60,977 nt of DNA from a virus. The notes below the pieces were generated by a model. That model ran no database searches, had not been told where the DNA came from, and saw only the letters and a list, made by a program, of their open reading frames with translations. Below, piece by piece: positions 1 to 7,376 of this stretch. The stretch lies in the IMG/VR virus record IMGVR_UViG_3300021519_000001, positions 1-60,977 of that record, one strand, 5' to 3'. Every line of letters begins with the position of its first letter. Position 1 is the first letter of the stretch. The translations under genes and the position numbers were made by a program.

Positions 1-127
1 GTGCCGAAGTAAACGGGCAAATAGACAAAGCAAACGTCTACAGTCGTCTTCGTGAAGGCTATGAACTAGTCCGTCTTGAAGAACTGCCCGAAGAGTACCA
101 AGGCATGATGCCTACCGTTGATGACGG
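1..127. repeat. Terminal direct repeat, left copy (circular closure)
   Basis: Bases 1-127 are identical to 60851-60977. The repeat lies inside one open reading frame that continues in frame across the join. The exact length of 127 matches a common maximum assembler k-mer, so this is more likely a circular-contig overlap than a biological terminal repeat. Confidence 0.97.
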
Positions 128-335
128 TAAGCATGCTGGAGTTGTTTCTGTTGGTGGACTTTTGCTTGCAAGAGTTCCCGATGAGACCATTGCAGAGAGA
201 AACGAGTATTACCGCCGTAAGGCTCAGGATCAGTTACATGCTGTTGACAACGAGATGATGCGAGAAAACGCACACTCTACAATGCGACTTCAGAATCCTG
301 AACGCAGTTCGCGCACAACATTCCGTCAACAGTAA
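1..335 (+). CDS. Conserved head-region protein, C-terminal part (gene spans the join)
   Basis: This is the 3' part of the gene that starts at 60721. Joining base 60850 to base 1 keeps the frame (first complete codon here at base 3) and gives a 154-residue protein. It is charged and helical-looking, with a conserved-looking stretch GFKHRWIR near residue 40 and an Arg/Gln-rich tail ending RSSRTTFRQQ. It lies between scaffold and decoration/major capsid genes, so a role in head assembly is inferred. I do not recognise the family. The next gene starts 36 bases downstream after an AGGAG site. Confidence 0.85.
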   Translation, partial: AEVNGQIDKANVYSRLREGYELVRLEELPEEYQGMMPTVDDGKHAGVVSVGGLLLARVPDETIAERNEYYRRKAQDQLHAVDNEMMRENAHSTMRLQNPERSSRTTFRQQ

Positions 336-370
336 AATGTTGATATTTTAAATTTTTGTAGGAGCTACAA

Positions 371-958
371 ATGGCAAACGTTAATAAGCCTTTTGGCCTG
401 CGTCCCATTGGTAACCTGTCTGCTACTGGAGCCCAGAAGCAGTATGGATATCAAATTGCGGATAATCAGTCCGGAGCAATTTACCAAGGCGACTTGGTTG
501 TCGTATACGACGGTTACATCATTAAGTATGACGAAGCTACGCATGCCGCCCCCACAGGCGTCTTCAACGGCTGTCAGTACAATGATCCCACACGTGCTAA
601 CAAGCCAACGTGGAAAAACTACTACCCCGGTAGTATTGACATCACCACAGGTCAGATCGATTGCGAAGTGTTGGATGATCCCAACCAACTGTTCTTGATC
701 CAAGCTGACGGTGCTGTTACTCAAGCCAATATTGGCAAAAATGCTGATCCTACTGCTTCCACAACTGGTAGCACAACGACTGGTATTTCTGCTGGTACTT
801 TGAAATCATCGTCTATTGCAAAAACTGCAGCTTTGACTTTCAAAATTGTAGGTATAAGCAATTCGCCCGACAACGCAATAGGTACCTATACAGTTGTTGT
901 TGTTAAACTTAATCAGCATCAGTACGGTAGCGTCGGTGTTGCATCTGACGGAGCATAA
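371..958 (+). CDS. Capsid decoration/stabilising-type protein
   Basis: This 195-residue protein starts MANVNKPFGLRP, an opening typical of phage proteins encoded directly before the major capsid gene. It is rich in Gly, Thr, Ser and Val with few Lys or Arg, as in a beta-rich shell protein. The start has a strong AGGAG site, and the stop is two bases before the capsid ATG, so the two are probably translated together. The position suggests an outer-shell decoration or cementing protein; this is inferred from context and composition, with no catalytic motif visible. Confidence 0.65.
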   Translation: MANVNKPFGLRPIGNLSATGAQKQYGYQIADNQSGAIYQGDLVVVYDGYIIKYDEATHAAPTGVFNGCQYNDPTRANKPTWKNYYPGSIDITTGQIDCEVLDDPNQLFLIQADGAVTQANIGKNADPTASTTGSTTTGISAGTLKSSSIAKTAALTFKIVGISNSPDNAIGTYTVVVVKLNQHQYGSVGVASDGA

Positions 959-960
959 TC

Positions 961-1872
961 ATGGCTATTACACGTTCCCAACTGGTAAAAGAACTTGAGC
1001 CCGGCCTGAACGCACTGTTCGGCTTAGAGTACAAGCGTTACGAAAACGAGCACGAAGAAATCTTCTCAATCGAGACTTCTGACCGTGCATTTGAAGAAGA
1101 GGTCATGTTGACTGGCTTCGGCTCCGCTCCAGTTAAGTCTGAGGGTGCCGGCGTTCAGTACGACACAGCACTGGAATCCTTCACAGCCCGCTACACACAC
1201 GAAACCGTTGCTATGGCTTTCGCGTTGACAGAGGAAGCTGTGGAAGATAACTTGTATGACCGCTTGTCAGGTCGTTACACCAAGGCTATGGCTCGTTCAA
1301 TGAGCTTCACAAAGCAAGTAAAAGCTGCTTCTGTGTTGAACAACGGTTTCACTGGCGGCAGTTATGCCGGCGGCGACGGCGTTGCATTGTTTGCAACCAA
1401 CCACCCAACTGCTTTGTCCGCCAACTATGCAAACACTCCCGCAGTGGCTGCAGACTTGAACGAGACATCGTTGGAGCAAGCTTTGATTGACATTGCAGCG
1501 TTTATCGACGAGCGTGGCTTGAAGGTTGCCTTGACTGGCCGCAAGATGATTGTTCCTAAGGAACTGCAGTTCACTGCAGAGCGCCTGATGAAGAGCACTT
1601 TGCGCACTAGCACAGCGGATAACGATGTGAACGCAATTGCGTCTATGGGCATGCTCCCAGAGGGTTACGCTGTCAACCACTACTTGACAGACGTCAACGC
1701 TTGGTTCATCATCACTGATGCACCTAACGGCTTGAAAATGTTCAATCGTTCACCTATCAAAACCGCTTTTGAAGGCGATTTTGACACAGGTAACGTGCGT
1801 TACAAAGCTCGTGAGCGTTACAGCTTCGGCTGGTCTGACCCACGTGGCGCTTACGGTTCACCCGGCGCTTAA
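961..1872 (+). CDS. Major capsid protein (HK97-fold, Mu gpT-like)
   Basis: This 303-residue protein resembles the Mu gpT-like branch of HK97-fold capsid proteins. An N-terminal segment LEPGLNALFGLEYKRY is followed by a helix-rich region, LTEEAVEDNLYDRLSGRY (near residues 86-103), a central ATNHPT segment, and a C-terminal RYSFGWSDPRGAYGSPG. The length fits the family. It follows the scaffold, join-spanning and decoration genes and is followed by a strong terminator, the usual arrangement for the most heavily expressed late gene. I see no protease-processed N-terminal delta domain. Confidence 0.9.
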   Translation: MAITRSQLVKELEPGLNALFGLEYKRYENEHEEIFSIETSDRAFEEEVMLTGFGSAPVKSEGAGVQYDTALESFTARYTHETVAMAFALTEEAVEDNLYDRLSGRYTKAMARSMSFTKQVKAASVLNNGFTGGSYAGGDGVALFATNHPTALSANYANTPAVAADLNETSLEQALIDIAAFIDERGLKVALTGRKMIVPKELQFTAERLMKSTLRTSTADNDVNAIASMGMLPEGYAVNHYLTDVNAWFIITDAPNGLKMFNRSPIKTAFEGDFDTGNVRYKARERYSFGWSDPRGAYGSPGA

Positions 1873-1893
1873 TCCATACGCAGTTTGCGTACT

Positions 1894-1919
1894 AAAGGCC
1901 ACCTTCGGGTGGCCTTTTT
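1894..1919 (+). terminator. Rho-independent terminator after major capsid gene
   Basis: A 10-base-pair stem (AAAGGCCACC / GGTGGCCTTT) with a stable UUCG tetraloop runs straight into a T tract. It starts 22 bases after the capsid stop codon and probably limits read-through into the following genes, giving capsid mRNA its own 3' end. Confidence 0.93.
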
Positions 1920-1986
1920 CTTGTCATAAAATTAAATTAGGATGGACTTGCAGCCGCTGTGGTTGCATAAATCTTAGGGGCACATC

Positions 1987-2208
1987 ATGAAATTTGAAAT
2001 GGAATTTGGCGTTTTTGGTAACAGCAAATTGGTAATTGAGACTCACGATTTTGACGTCATCGATATTTTTCAAAAGTTTGTGGAGTTTCAAGAACACTAC
2101 GGTTGGGCTGTTGAGTACGAAGCCACGGCTGTGCTTGATGACGAGTTTGAAGACGAAGATGAAGACGAAGTTGCGGCTGCTGAAGCCGAAGCTGCTAAAA
2201 CAGAGTGA
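1987..2208 (+). CDS. Small acidic protein of unknown function
   Basis: This 73-residue protein has an aromatic N-terminal half (MKFEMEFGVFG) and a very acidic C-terminal tail (EFEDEDEDE) followed by Ala/Glu repeats. AGGGG lies about seven bases before the ATG. It sits alone between two terminators, so it may be a separately added gene. The acidic tail could suit a DNA-mimic, chaperone or capsid-binding role, but no family was recognised. Confidence 0.6.
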   Translation: MKFEMEFGVFGNSKLVIETHDFDVIDIFQKFVEFQEHYGWAVEYEATAVLDDEFEDEDEDEVAAAEAEAAKTE

Positions 2209-2210
2209 TA

Positions 2211-2588
2211 TTAGGGGGCCACGGCCCCCTTCTTTTTGGCTTTTTTAACAAGCCGTTCGTCGTGATGATGTATGCGGTGGCAATTAGCGCAAAGCACAAT
2301 ACACTTCTTGACCTCTTCCATAGCCCGTTTGAACGCACGGTTTTTTATCAGCTTGTTGACTGAATCTTCTTTGGTGCTGCTGTCTATGTGGTGGAAATCA
2401 AATGTAGCTGGGTGGTTTTGCCCGCATTTTATGCAAGCTAATGTAGCTTTAAAGCTACGCCATTGATCTTTATATGCTTTGGCGGAAGCCTTGCTTGCTG
2501 CAATTACAATGGCTTTATTGTTAGCATAGTACGTACTTGCGTACGTCTTTTGTTTAGTTTGCTTAACAATTTTGTCTTTATACGGCAT
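2211..2588 (-). CDS. HNH endonuclease
   Basis: This 125-residue protein carries a complete zinc-stabilised HNH core: C52-x2-C55, the H66-H67 pair after FDF, then C100-x2-C103-H104 followed by H107-H108-H109. The first 50 residues are basic and Ala/Lys-rich and may bind DNA. Its size fits a free-standing HNH nuclease such as those that spread as homing genes in phage genomes. It is on the strand opposite to the surrounding late genes and overlaps the GNAT gene by 11 bases, so the two probably form one inserted cassette. Confidence 0.85.
   Translation of the reverse strand: MPYKDKIVKQTKQKTYASTYYANNKAIVIAASKASAKAYKDQWRSFKATLACIKCGQNHPATFDFHHIDSSTKEDSVNKLIKNRAFKRAMEEVKKCIVLCANCHRIHHHDERLVKKAKKKGAVAP
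2214..2237 (+). terminator. Terminator between convergent genes
   Basis: GGGGGCC and GGCCCCC form a stem around a two-base spacer (or a six-pair stem with a four-base loop), followed by TTCTTTTT. It ends the rightward small acidic gene and lies within the last codons of the leftward HNH gene, a compact convergent arrangement. Confidence 0.85.
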
Positions 2589-3018
2589 GTTTGATCCGGT
2601 ACTTCCAATATAGCGCCGTTTTTAAACCCCAAGGTTTAGATGGCTCAAACATTTTGAAACCCATAGCTATCAAACTGTTTGCAGATGCGGGGTTTTCATT
2701 AGTGTCCGTAATCACCCAATTCATGCCTAACGTTTTGGCTTTGCGAACCCGCGCTTTAATAAACCTTTTCTGAAGCCCGCGTCCACGATGAGCGCGTACA
2801 ACACCTGCCCGACAAAGATACATAGTGTCAGACCAACGACTAGAGGAAACAACACCAGCGAACCCAGCAGCCTCACCATTCTGTGTGTAAGCGACATACC
2901 AGTATCCTTGAGCGATTGGGTAAATTTTATCGTGGGGAAGACATGCTTTTTGAAGCAACGCCAACAACTGCACCACCTCTGGCTGGCGAGTATCGACAGG
3001 GACAATGCGGTATTTCAT
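2578..3018 (-). CDS. GNAT-family N-acetyltransferase
   Basis: I place the start at the ATG encoding MKYRIVPVDT, giving 146 residues; an upstream in-frame start at 3096 would add 26 hydrophobic residues of unlikely GNAT character. Motif A is clear: a beta strand YLCRAGVV followed by the acetyl-CoA loop RAHRGRGLQKRFI, then a strand and the late motif ANSLIAMGF. The substrate cannot be told; phage GNATs may modify host or virion proteins or small molecules. It pairs with the HNH gene as a leftward insertion in the structural block. Confidence 0.82.
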   Translation of the reverse strand: MKYRIVPVDTRQPEVVQLLALLQKACLPHDKIYPIAQGYWYVAYTQNGEAAGFAGVVSSSRWSDTMYLCRAGVVRAHRGRGLQKRFIKARVRKAKTLGMNWVITDTNENPASANSLIAMGFKMFEPSKPWGLKTALYWKYRIKHAV

Positions 3019-3109
3019 GCCCCCATAATGCCCGGGGATTGTGACAAGAAAAATAATTGTTGCGCACTTAAAAATACCGTGATATAAACATAGCAATCCG
3101 GGCTTTCCG

Positions 3110-3152
3110 GTGCATCAAACAGTCCCGGCTGACGACATACAGATTGATGCAC
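3110..3152. repeat. Nine-base inverted repeat upstream of structural gene
   Basis: GTGCATCAA (3110-3118) and TTGATGCAC (3144-3152) are exact inverted copies separated by 25 bases. CCGGG/CCCGG repeats lie within and just before the interval (about 3099-3129), so the transcript could fold into nested hairpins. It lies between the divergent GNAT gene and the rightward gene at 3177, and may be an operator or leader structure. Confidence 0.6.
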
Positions 3153-3176
3153 TTAACTTGTATGTAAGGAAAAATC

Positions 3177-3719
3177 ATGGCACGCACTACGTTCAGTGGC
3201 CCAGTACGATCAATGGGCGGTTTGTACCAACAAGGCCCCGGGGCCGTTCTCACACTCACTTCTAGCACTACGCTTGACCCTGTTACTCACGGCGGACGGC
3301 TTTTGGTTGTTGGCGGCTCTTTGGCCGCTGCTTTGACTTTAACGCTGCCCACTATCAACACCACCGCTGATGCTTCTACTGCTGGCCCGGGCCGCGATTA
3401 CAACACCCAAAACAATTTAGGTGTGCTGTATACCATTTGGATTTCCACCACGCTCAGCACTAGTTCTTTAAAAATTGCTACTGATGGTACTGACCGTTAT
3501 ATCGGTTCCTTGCTGTCGGTGGACACAGATTCGTCTGGTGCAATGGTAGGTTTTACTGCTAACGGCTCCAGCAATGACTTTATTAATTTGAATGGAACGA
3601 CCACTGGTGGCGTTGCAGGCACTTGGATTGAGATCCGCGCAATTGCCGCATTGAAGTACTGCGTCACTGGCGTAATCCTTGGTACTGGCACCGTGGCTAC
3701 GCCATTTGCAGACGCTTAA
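3177..3719 (+). CDS. Probable virion structural protein
   Basis: This 180-residue, Gly/Thr/Ser-rich protein begins MARTTFSGPVRSMGGLYQQG and has alternating hydrophobic stretches typical of beta-sandwich capsid or tail accessory proteins. AAGGA lies nine bases before the start. It is the first rightward gene after the HNH/GNAT insertion. A head decoration or fibre-base role is possible; I do not recognise a named family. Confidence 0.6.
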   Translation: MARTTFSGPVRSMGGLYQQGPGAVLTLTSSTTLDPVTHGGRLLVVGGSLAAALTLTLPTINTTADASTAGPGRDYNTQNNLGVLYTIWISTTLSTSSLKIATDGTDRYIGSLLSVDTDSSGAMVGFTANGSSNDFINLNGTTTGGVAGTWIEIRAIAALKYCVTGVILGTGTVATPFADA

Positions 3720-3728
3720 TTAACTCAA

Positions 3729-3745
3729 GGGGGCCATGGGCCCCC
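3729..3745 (+). terminator. GC-rich hairpin between structural genes
   Basis: GGGGGCC-ATG-GGCCCCC forms a perfect seven-pair stem. No T tract follows, so it is more likely a pause, processing or mRNA-stability element than a full terminator. The GGGGGCC stem is shared with the terminator at 2214. Confidence 0.5.
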
Positions 3746-3764
3746 AACTTAAAGGAGATTAATT

Positions 3765-4061
3765 ATGGGTTTTCAATTTGACGTAAAAGCAAAGAACATG
3801 ACCGCTACCGGTGCGTCCGGTATTGGTGTTCCTCGGGCGCGTGTTAAATCAATTTATATCGTTAATGGTGCAACAACAGGATCCGTTTCTTTCAAAGATG
3901 GCGGCGCAAGTGGCACTGAATTGATAAAAATTGACACGCCTGCCAGCACTACGGGTACAGGTTCAATGATGATATTAATTCCGGGTGATGGGGTTGTCTT
4001 TTTGGCGGACCCTTATTTGACCCTTACGACCGCCACATCGGTTACATTTTTCTACGGATAA
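3765..4061 (+). CDS. Small structural protein, unknown family
   Basis: This 98-residue protein has a strong AAGGAG site. It is beta-rich (VKSIYIVNG, GSVSFKDGG, SMMILIPGDGVVF), with no Cys and a Gly-Thr bias matching its neighbours. Its size and composition fit a head or tail accessory subunit, which is inferred from location within the structural operon. Confidence 0.6.
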   Translation: MGFQFDVKAKNMTATGASGIGVPRARVKSIYIVNGATTGSVSFKDGGASGTELIKIDTPASTTGTGSMMILIPGDGVVFLADPYLTLTTATSVTFFYG

Positions 4062-4071
4062 GGAGTCCAAA

Positions 4072-4254
4072 ATGGGACGAGCAACAAAAATGGCAGACGA
4101 TCAGTACCAAGGCGAAATTCAGCCCGGTGCTCAGAAACAAAACATGGCTAAAGGCGGCCCTAAGCAAACATCACGTAAGACAGTGGCTCCTTCTGGCTCC
4201 ACTACACCACGTGGTGTAGGCTTGGCTCGCAACAAGCCCTGCAAGATGTACTGA
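4072..4254 (+). CDS. Small basic protein, unknown function
   Basis: This 60-residue, Lys/Arg/Gly-rich protein ends RGVGLARNKPCKMY. AAGGAG precedes the ATG. A similar end (VRGVGAARARTAMIY) occurs in the 117-residue product at 4743, so the two genes may share a C-terminal module. It lies in a run of four tiny genes between structural and adaptor genes; possibly a minor internal head protein. Confidence 0.6.
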   Translation: MGRATKMADDQYQGEIQPGAQKQNMAKGGPKQTSRKTVAPSGSTTPRGVGLARNKPCKMY

Positions 4255-4255
4255 A

Positions 4256-4510
4256 ATGGCTAAGACTCCTGCTTGGCAGCGGAAAGAGGGCAAAAGTGCC
4301 AGTGGCGGTCTAAACGCCAAGGGCCGTGCTTCTTACAACAAAGCCAATCCGGGTAAACCCGGATTAAAGGCTCCGCAGCCAGAGGGGGGTCCTCGCAAAG
4401 ATAGCTTCTGTGCCCGTATGGAAGGCATGCGAAAGAAGAATACAAGCGAGAAGACCGCCAAGGATCCAGATAGCAGGATTAATAAAAGCTTACGGAAGTG
4501 GAAGTGCTAA
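4256..4510 (+). CDS. DUF6321-like small basic protein
   Basis: This 84-residue protein matches my memory of the phage family DUF6321: an opening AWQRKEGKSASGGLNAKGR, a central SFCARMEGMRKK, and an ending SRINKSLRKWKC. The function of the family is unknown. It starts two bases after the previous stop and abuts the next start without a gap, so it is a tightly coupled operon member. The strong positive charge fits a nucleic-acid-associated or internal head protein. Confidence 0.75.
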   Translation: MAKTPAWQRKEGKSASGGLNAKGRASYNKANPGKPGLKAPQPEGGPRKDSFCARMEGMRKKNTSEKTAKDPDSRINKSLRKWKC

Positions 4511-4759
4511 ATGGAACTGATGTTGTGGAACGTTGGCCTAACCGTTCTTATAGGTTTTGTTGGGTGGGTATTAAAGGATAAATCTGAAGAGCTTAACCGC
4601 CTTCAGATTTTGATAAACCGTACCCGCGAAGAACTTGCCAAAGAATACGTTACAAAGGCTGAAGTCCATGCGGACATTAACCGTGTTTTGGATAGACTAG
4701 ACAGGTTGGACGAAAAGTTAGACCGTTTAATGGGAGCAACAAATGCCCGCAGTCAGTAA
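4511..4759 (+). CDS. Small membrane-anchored coiled-coil protein
   Basis: This 82-residue protein has one N-terminal transmembrane segment (residues 2-21, MLWNVGLTVLIGFVGWVL) followed by a heptad-rich helix ending LDRLDRLDEKLDRLMG. The arrangement resembles small XhlA-like or spanin-like phage membrane proteins, though the main lysis genes lie 9 kb away. It begins directly after the preceding TAA and overlaps the next gene by 17 bases. Confidence 0.65.
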   Translation: MELMLWNVGLTVLIGFVGWVLKDKSEELNRLQILINRTREELAKEYVTKAEVHADINRVLDRLDRLDEKLDRLMGATNARSQ

Positions 4760-5096
4760 AAAACAAAAGAAGTTTATGGATGCAGCAGCGCACAATCCTG
4801 CATTTGCAAAAAAGGTTGGCATCCCACAGTCTGTGGCGATGGATTTTAGTAAGGCCAGTAAAGGCAAAAAATTTAGACAAGGTGGCGACATGAAACATGG
4901 ATACAAAGACGGCGGACTCGCAAAAAAAGGCGAAGGCATTGCCAAAAAAGGTTTTGCTAAAGGCGGCATGGTTGCTGGTGTAGGCCAGTCACAAGGCGAA
5001 ACGCTTAGCCAAAACGTTAAAAAGAGCGTTCAAGGCGATAAGGTTGCCGTTCGTGGTGTCGGTGCAGCACGTGCTCGCACAGCGATGATCTACTGA
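4743..5096 (+). CDS. Basic virion-region protein with GG motifs
   Basis: This 117-residue protein starts MPAVSKKQKKFMDAAAHNP, a recurrent opening in phage genomes. The Lys-rich centre contains Gly-Gly motifs (FRQGGDM, YKDGGLAKK, FAKGGMVAG) that recur in the large internal virion proteins of this genome. The end RGVGAARARTAMIY resembles that of the 60-residue gene at 4072. The overall charge is strongly basic. Role unknown; a packaged DNA-associated or internal head protein is inferred. Confidence 0.65.
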   Translation: MPAVSKKQKKFMDAAAHNPAFAKKVGIPQSVAMDFSKASKGKKFRQGGDMKHGYKDGGLAKKGEGIAKKGFAKGGMVAGVGQSQGETLSQNVKKSVQGDKVAVRGVGAARARTAMIY

Positions 5097-5097
5097 T

Positions 5098-5775
5098 ATG
5101 GCTGTTTCCGGCGTAACCAATTTTGATCTGCAGTTTGATGACCTCATAGCTGAGGCATATGAGCGCTGCGGTATTGAGGTGCGCGACGGTTACGACATGA
5201 AAACGGCGCTTCGCTCTGTTAATTTGATTTTTGCAGAGTGGGCAAACCGTGGTTTGAACCTTTGGACAATTGAGCAGCGCCAGCAGGTGTTGACGCCGGG
5301 CACGTATGAGTATGACCTGCCTTCAGACACCGTAGACGGCCTTTCAGCCGTGATTCGGACCAATGCAGGCCAGTCTACCCAGCAGGACATCACAATCGAC
5401 CGTATAGGCCGTGCTGAGTGGTTGCATGTGCCTAACAAGCTAACCCAGTCACGTCCTGCGCAGTACTATATCCAGCGCACAGTGCCGGCCAAGGTATTTT
5501 TGTATCCTTCTCCTGATTCAACGCAGACATGGACATTTGTCTACTATGCGATTCGCCGCATGGACAACGCGGGTGGGTTTACAAATACCGCAGACATTTC
5601 TTTTCGGTTCTTGCCTTGTTTAGCAGCAGCGTTGGCGTACTACTTGGCAGTGAAAAAAGCGCCTGATCGTGTCATGATGCTCAAGCAAATGTACGAAGAA
5701 GAGTTTATGCGTGCAGCTTCTGAAGACCGTGAGCGCTCGGGCTTCTTTGTGGTACCTACATATACGCAGAGGTAA
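5098..5775 (+). CDS. Head-tail adaptor protein (tail tubular A-like)
   Basis: This 225-residue protein shows the layout of podovirus adaptors: an N-terminal helical part (DLIAEAYERCGIEVRDGYD, ALRSVNLIFAEWANRGLNLW), a beta-rich middle (LTPGTYEYDLPSD) and a C-terminal helical hairpin (FRFLPCLAAALAYYLAVKKAPDRVMMLKQMYEEEFMRA). Such proteins bind below the portal as a ring. It begins one base after the preceding stop and is followed by a zinc-ribbon gene and a second adaptor-like gene. Exact family assignment needs structure comparison. Confidence 0.75.
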   Translation: MAVSGVTNFDLQFDDLIAEAYERCGIEVRDGYDMKTALRSVNLIFAEWANRGLNLWTIEQRQQVLTPGTYEYDLPSDTVDGLSAVIRTNAGQSTQQDITIDRIGRAEWLHVPNKLTQSRPAQYYIQRTVPAKVFLYPSPDSTQTWTFVYYAIRRMDNAGGFTNTADISFRFLPCLAAALAYYLAVKKAPDRVMMLKQMYEEEFMRAASEDRERSGFFVVPTYTQR

Positions 5776-5778
5776 CCC

Positions 5779-6108
5779 ATGGCGTATGTATCAGGCAAAT
5801 TTGCAATTGCGCTGTGCGACAGGTGCGGCCAACGATACAAACTTAATCGTCTTATCAAGGAATGGACAGGCTTTAAGGTCTGCCCTGAGTGCTATGAGCC
5901 CAAGCATCCACAGTTGGAGCCAAAGCGCTCAATAAATGAGCCACAGGCCTTGCAACAACCTCGACCAGAGAGTAGACTTGGAGTTACCGTCTACGTCGGG
6001 TTCACGGCTGATACTTCATTTGCTAGTATCGGAATGATGCCGATGCCTTATGCCAAACCATTAGTCGCTGCTGCGATTCTTGGAACAGTCAGAACGAGCA
6101 TCACATGA
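5779..6108 (+). CDS. Zinc-ribbon protein of the adaptor region
   Basis: This 109-residue protein has a clear four-cysteine zinc knuckle: C13-x2-C16 (CDRCGQ) and C35-x2-C38 (CPEC), followed by a Pro/Gln-rich linker and a Gly/Ala/Met-rich tail. The segment LCDRCGQRYKLNRL with WTGFKVCPECYEPKHPQ is a recurrent phage module lying beside adaptor genes. It overlaps the next gene by four bases (ATGA). Zinc binding is inferred from the cysteines; its role in virion assembly is unknown. Confidence 0.72.
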   Translation: MAYVSGKFAIALCDRCGQRYKLNRLIKEWTGFKVCPECYEPKHPQLEPKRSINEPQALQQPRPESRLGVTVYVGFTADTSFASIGMMPMPYAKPLVAAAILGTVRTSIT

Positions 6109-6947
6109 CATACACCGAATTAAAAGCTGCCATCATTGCTTACACCGAAAATCAGGGGTTTACAGCCACTGATTTGGCTACGTTTACAAAGCAAGCTGAG
6201 CAGCGGATTTACAACTCGGTTCAGATTGCCAACTTGCGCAAAAACGTGACGGGTGTTTTGTCTTCTGGCAACAAGTATTTGGCATGCCCTAACGATTACT
6301 TATCCAGCTATTCTTTGGCTGTTTATCCTTTTATCAGCACTACTGCAACAGGTACTTCAGGCCAATTTACAATTGTTGTTGCAAGCGCTTCTGGTATTGT
6401 TGTAGGTCAGTATGCTGCTGGATCAAACATTGGTACAGAAGCGGTAGTCACAGTGATCAATGGCACAACCATTACATTGAGTGTGGCAAATAGCGGTGCT
6501 ATATCCGGCGCGGTGACTTTCCAAGGCGACTACACGTACTTGTTGAATAAAGATGTGAACTTTATTCGTGAGGTGTATCCTAATCCGCGTGACATAGCAC
6601 TTCCTAAGTATTACGCTATTTTTGGCCCGCAATCGGCAAATGACGCTGAATTGTCGTTTATTTTAGGCCCTACTCCAGATGATAATTACTATGCTGAATT
6701 GCATTATTACTACTATCCACCGTCTATTGTGACTGCAGAAACAACGTGGCTGGGTGATAATTTTGACTCTGCACTTTTGTATGGTTGTTTGGTGGAAGCC
6801 TATACCTACATGAAGGGCGAGCAGGACATGATGGTTTTGTACGATACAAAGTACAAAGAAGCGTTGATGCTCCTGAAGAACTTGGGTGATGGTAAGCAGC
6901 GTGGTGATGCTTATCGTGATGGTCAAGTTAAATTGGCTGTGAGGTAA
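6105..6947 (+). CDS. Second head-tail adaptor-like protein with beta-rich insertion
   Basis: This 280-residue protein begins MTYTELKAAIIAYTEN and ends with a helical region (FDSALLYGCLVEAYTYMKGEQDMMVLYDTKYKEALMLL) typical of connector/adaptor proteins. A Thr/Val/Gly-rich segment at about residues 76-145 looks like an inserted beta-sandwich domain. The tyrosine-rich stretch LHYYYYPP precedes the last helices. It probably belongs to the same ring system as the gene at 5098. Confidence 0.68.
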   Translation: MTYTELKAAIIAYTENQGFTATDLATFTKQAEQRIYNSVQIANLRKNVTGVLSSGNKYLACPNDYLSSYSLAVYPFISTTATGTSGQFTIVVASASGIVVGQYAAGSNIGTEAVVTVINGTTITLSVANSGAISGAVTFQGDYTYLLNKDVNFIREVYPNPRDIALPKYYAIFGPQSANDAELSFILGPTPDDNYYAELHYYYYPPSIVTAETTWLGDNFDSALLYGCLVEAYTYMKGEQDMMVLYDTKYKEALMLLKNLGDGKQRGDAYRDGQVKLAVR

Positions 6948-6950
6948 TAA

Positions 6951-7367
6951 ATGATCACAGCAGGACTTACCAATAGTTTTAAGCAACAGTTGTTGCTGGG
7001 TGTGCATGATTTTTCAACGGATACGTTTAAGATTGCGTTGTATACGTCCTTGGCTACGCTAGGTCCTGACACAACTGTGTACAGCAGCACAAATGAAGTA
7101 TCTGGTACAGGGTACACCGCTCCGGGTCAAGCTTTAACAAGTGTCACTGTCCTTCTTTCACAGGGAGTGGCATATGTTAGTTTCACCAATCCTGCATGGG
7201 TAGGTTCAACTTTTACAACGCGTGGGGCATTGATTTACAACGCTACTAAGGCAGGAAAATCAGTTGGCGTGCTTAATTTTGGTGTAGACCAGACCATGTT
7301 AGGACAATCTTTTACCATTCAACTTCCGACAAACAACCCGGAAAACGCATTAATCCGCATCTCATAA
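6951..7367 (+). CDS. Structural protein, unknown family
   Basis: This 138-residue protein has opening MITAGLTNSFKQQLLLGVHDF and FKIALYTSLATLG, a pattern recurrent in phage virion proteins, then beta-rich sequence with VYSSTNEVSGTGY and AYVSFTNPAW. The length and lack of catalytic residues fit a head or tail accessory protein. It lies between the adaptors and fibre genes, three bases after the previous stop. Confidence 0.6.
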   Translation: MITAGLTNSFKQQLLLGVHDFSTDTFKIALYTSLATLGPDTTVYSSTNEVSGTGYTAPGQALTSVTVLLSQGVAYVSFTNPAWVGSTFTTRGALIYNATKAGKSVGVLNFGVDQTMLGQSFTIQLPTNNPENALIRIS

Positions 7368-7376
7368 GGAGCTTCT

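Noticed and set aside
1-127. Biological short terminal repeat of a T7-like genome
   Set aside because: The exact length of 127 and its place inside a gene better fit assembly overlap of a circular contig; no T7-type RNA polymerase or matching genome-end features were seen.
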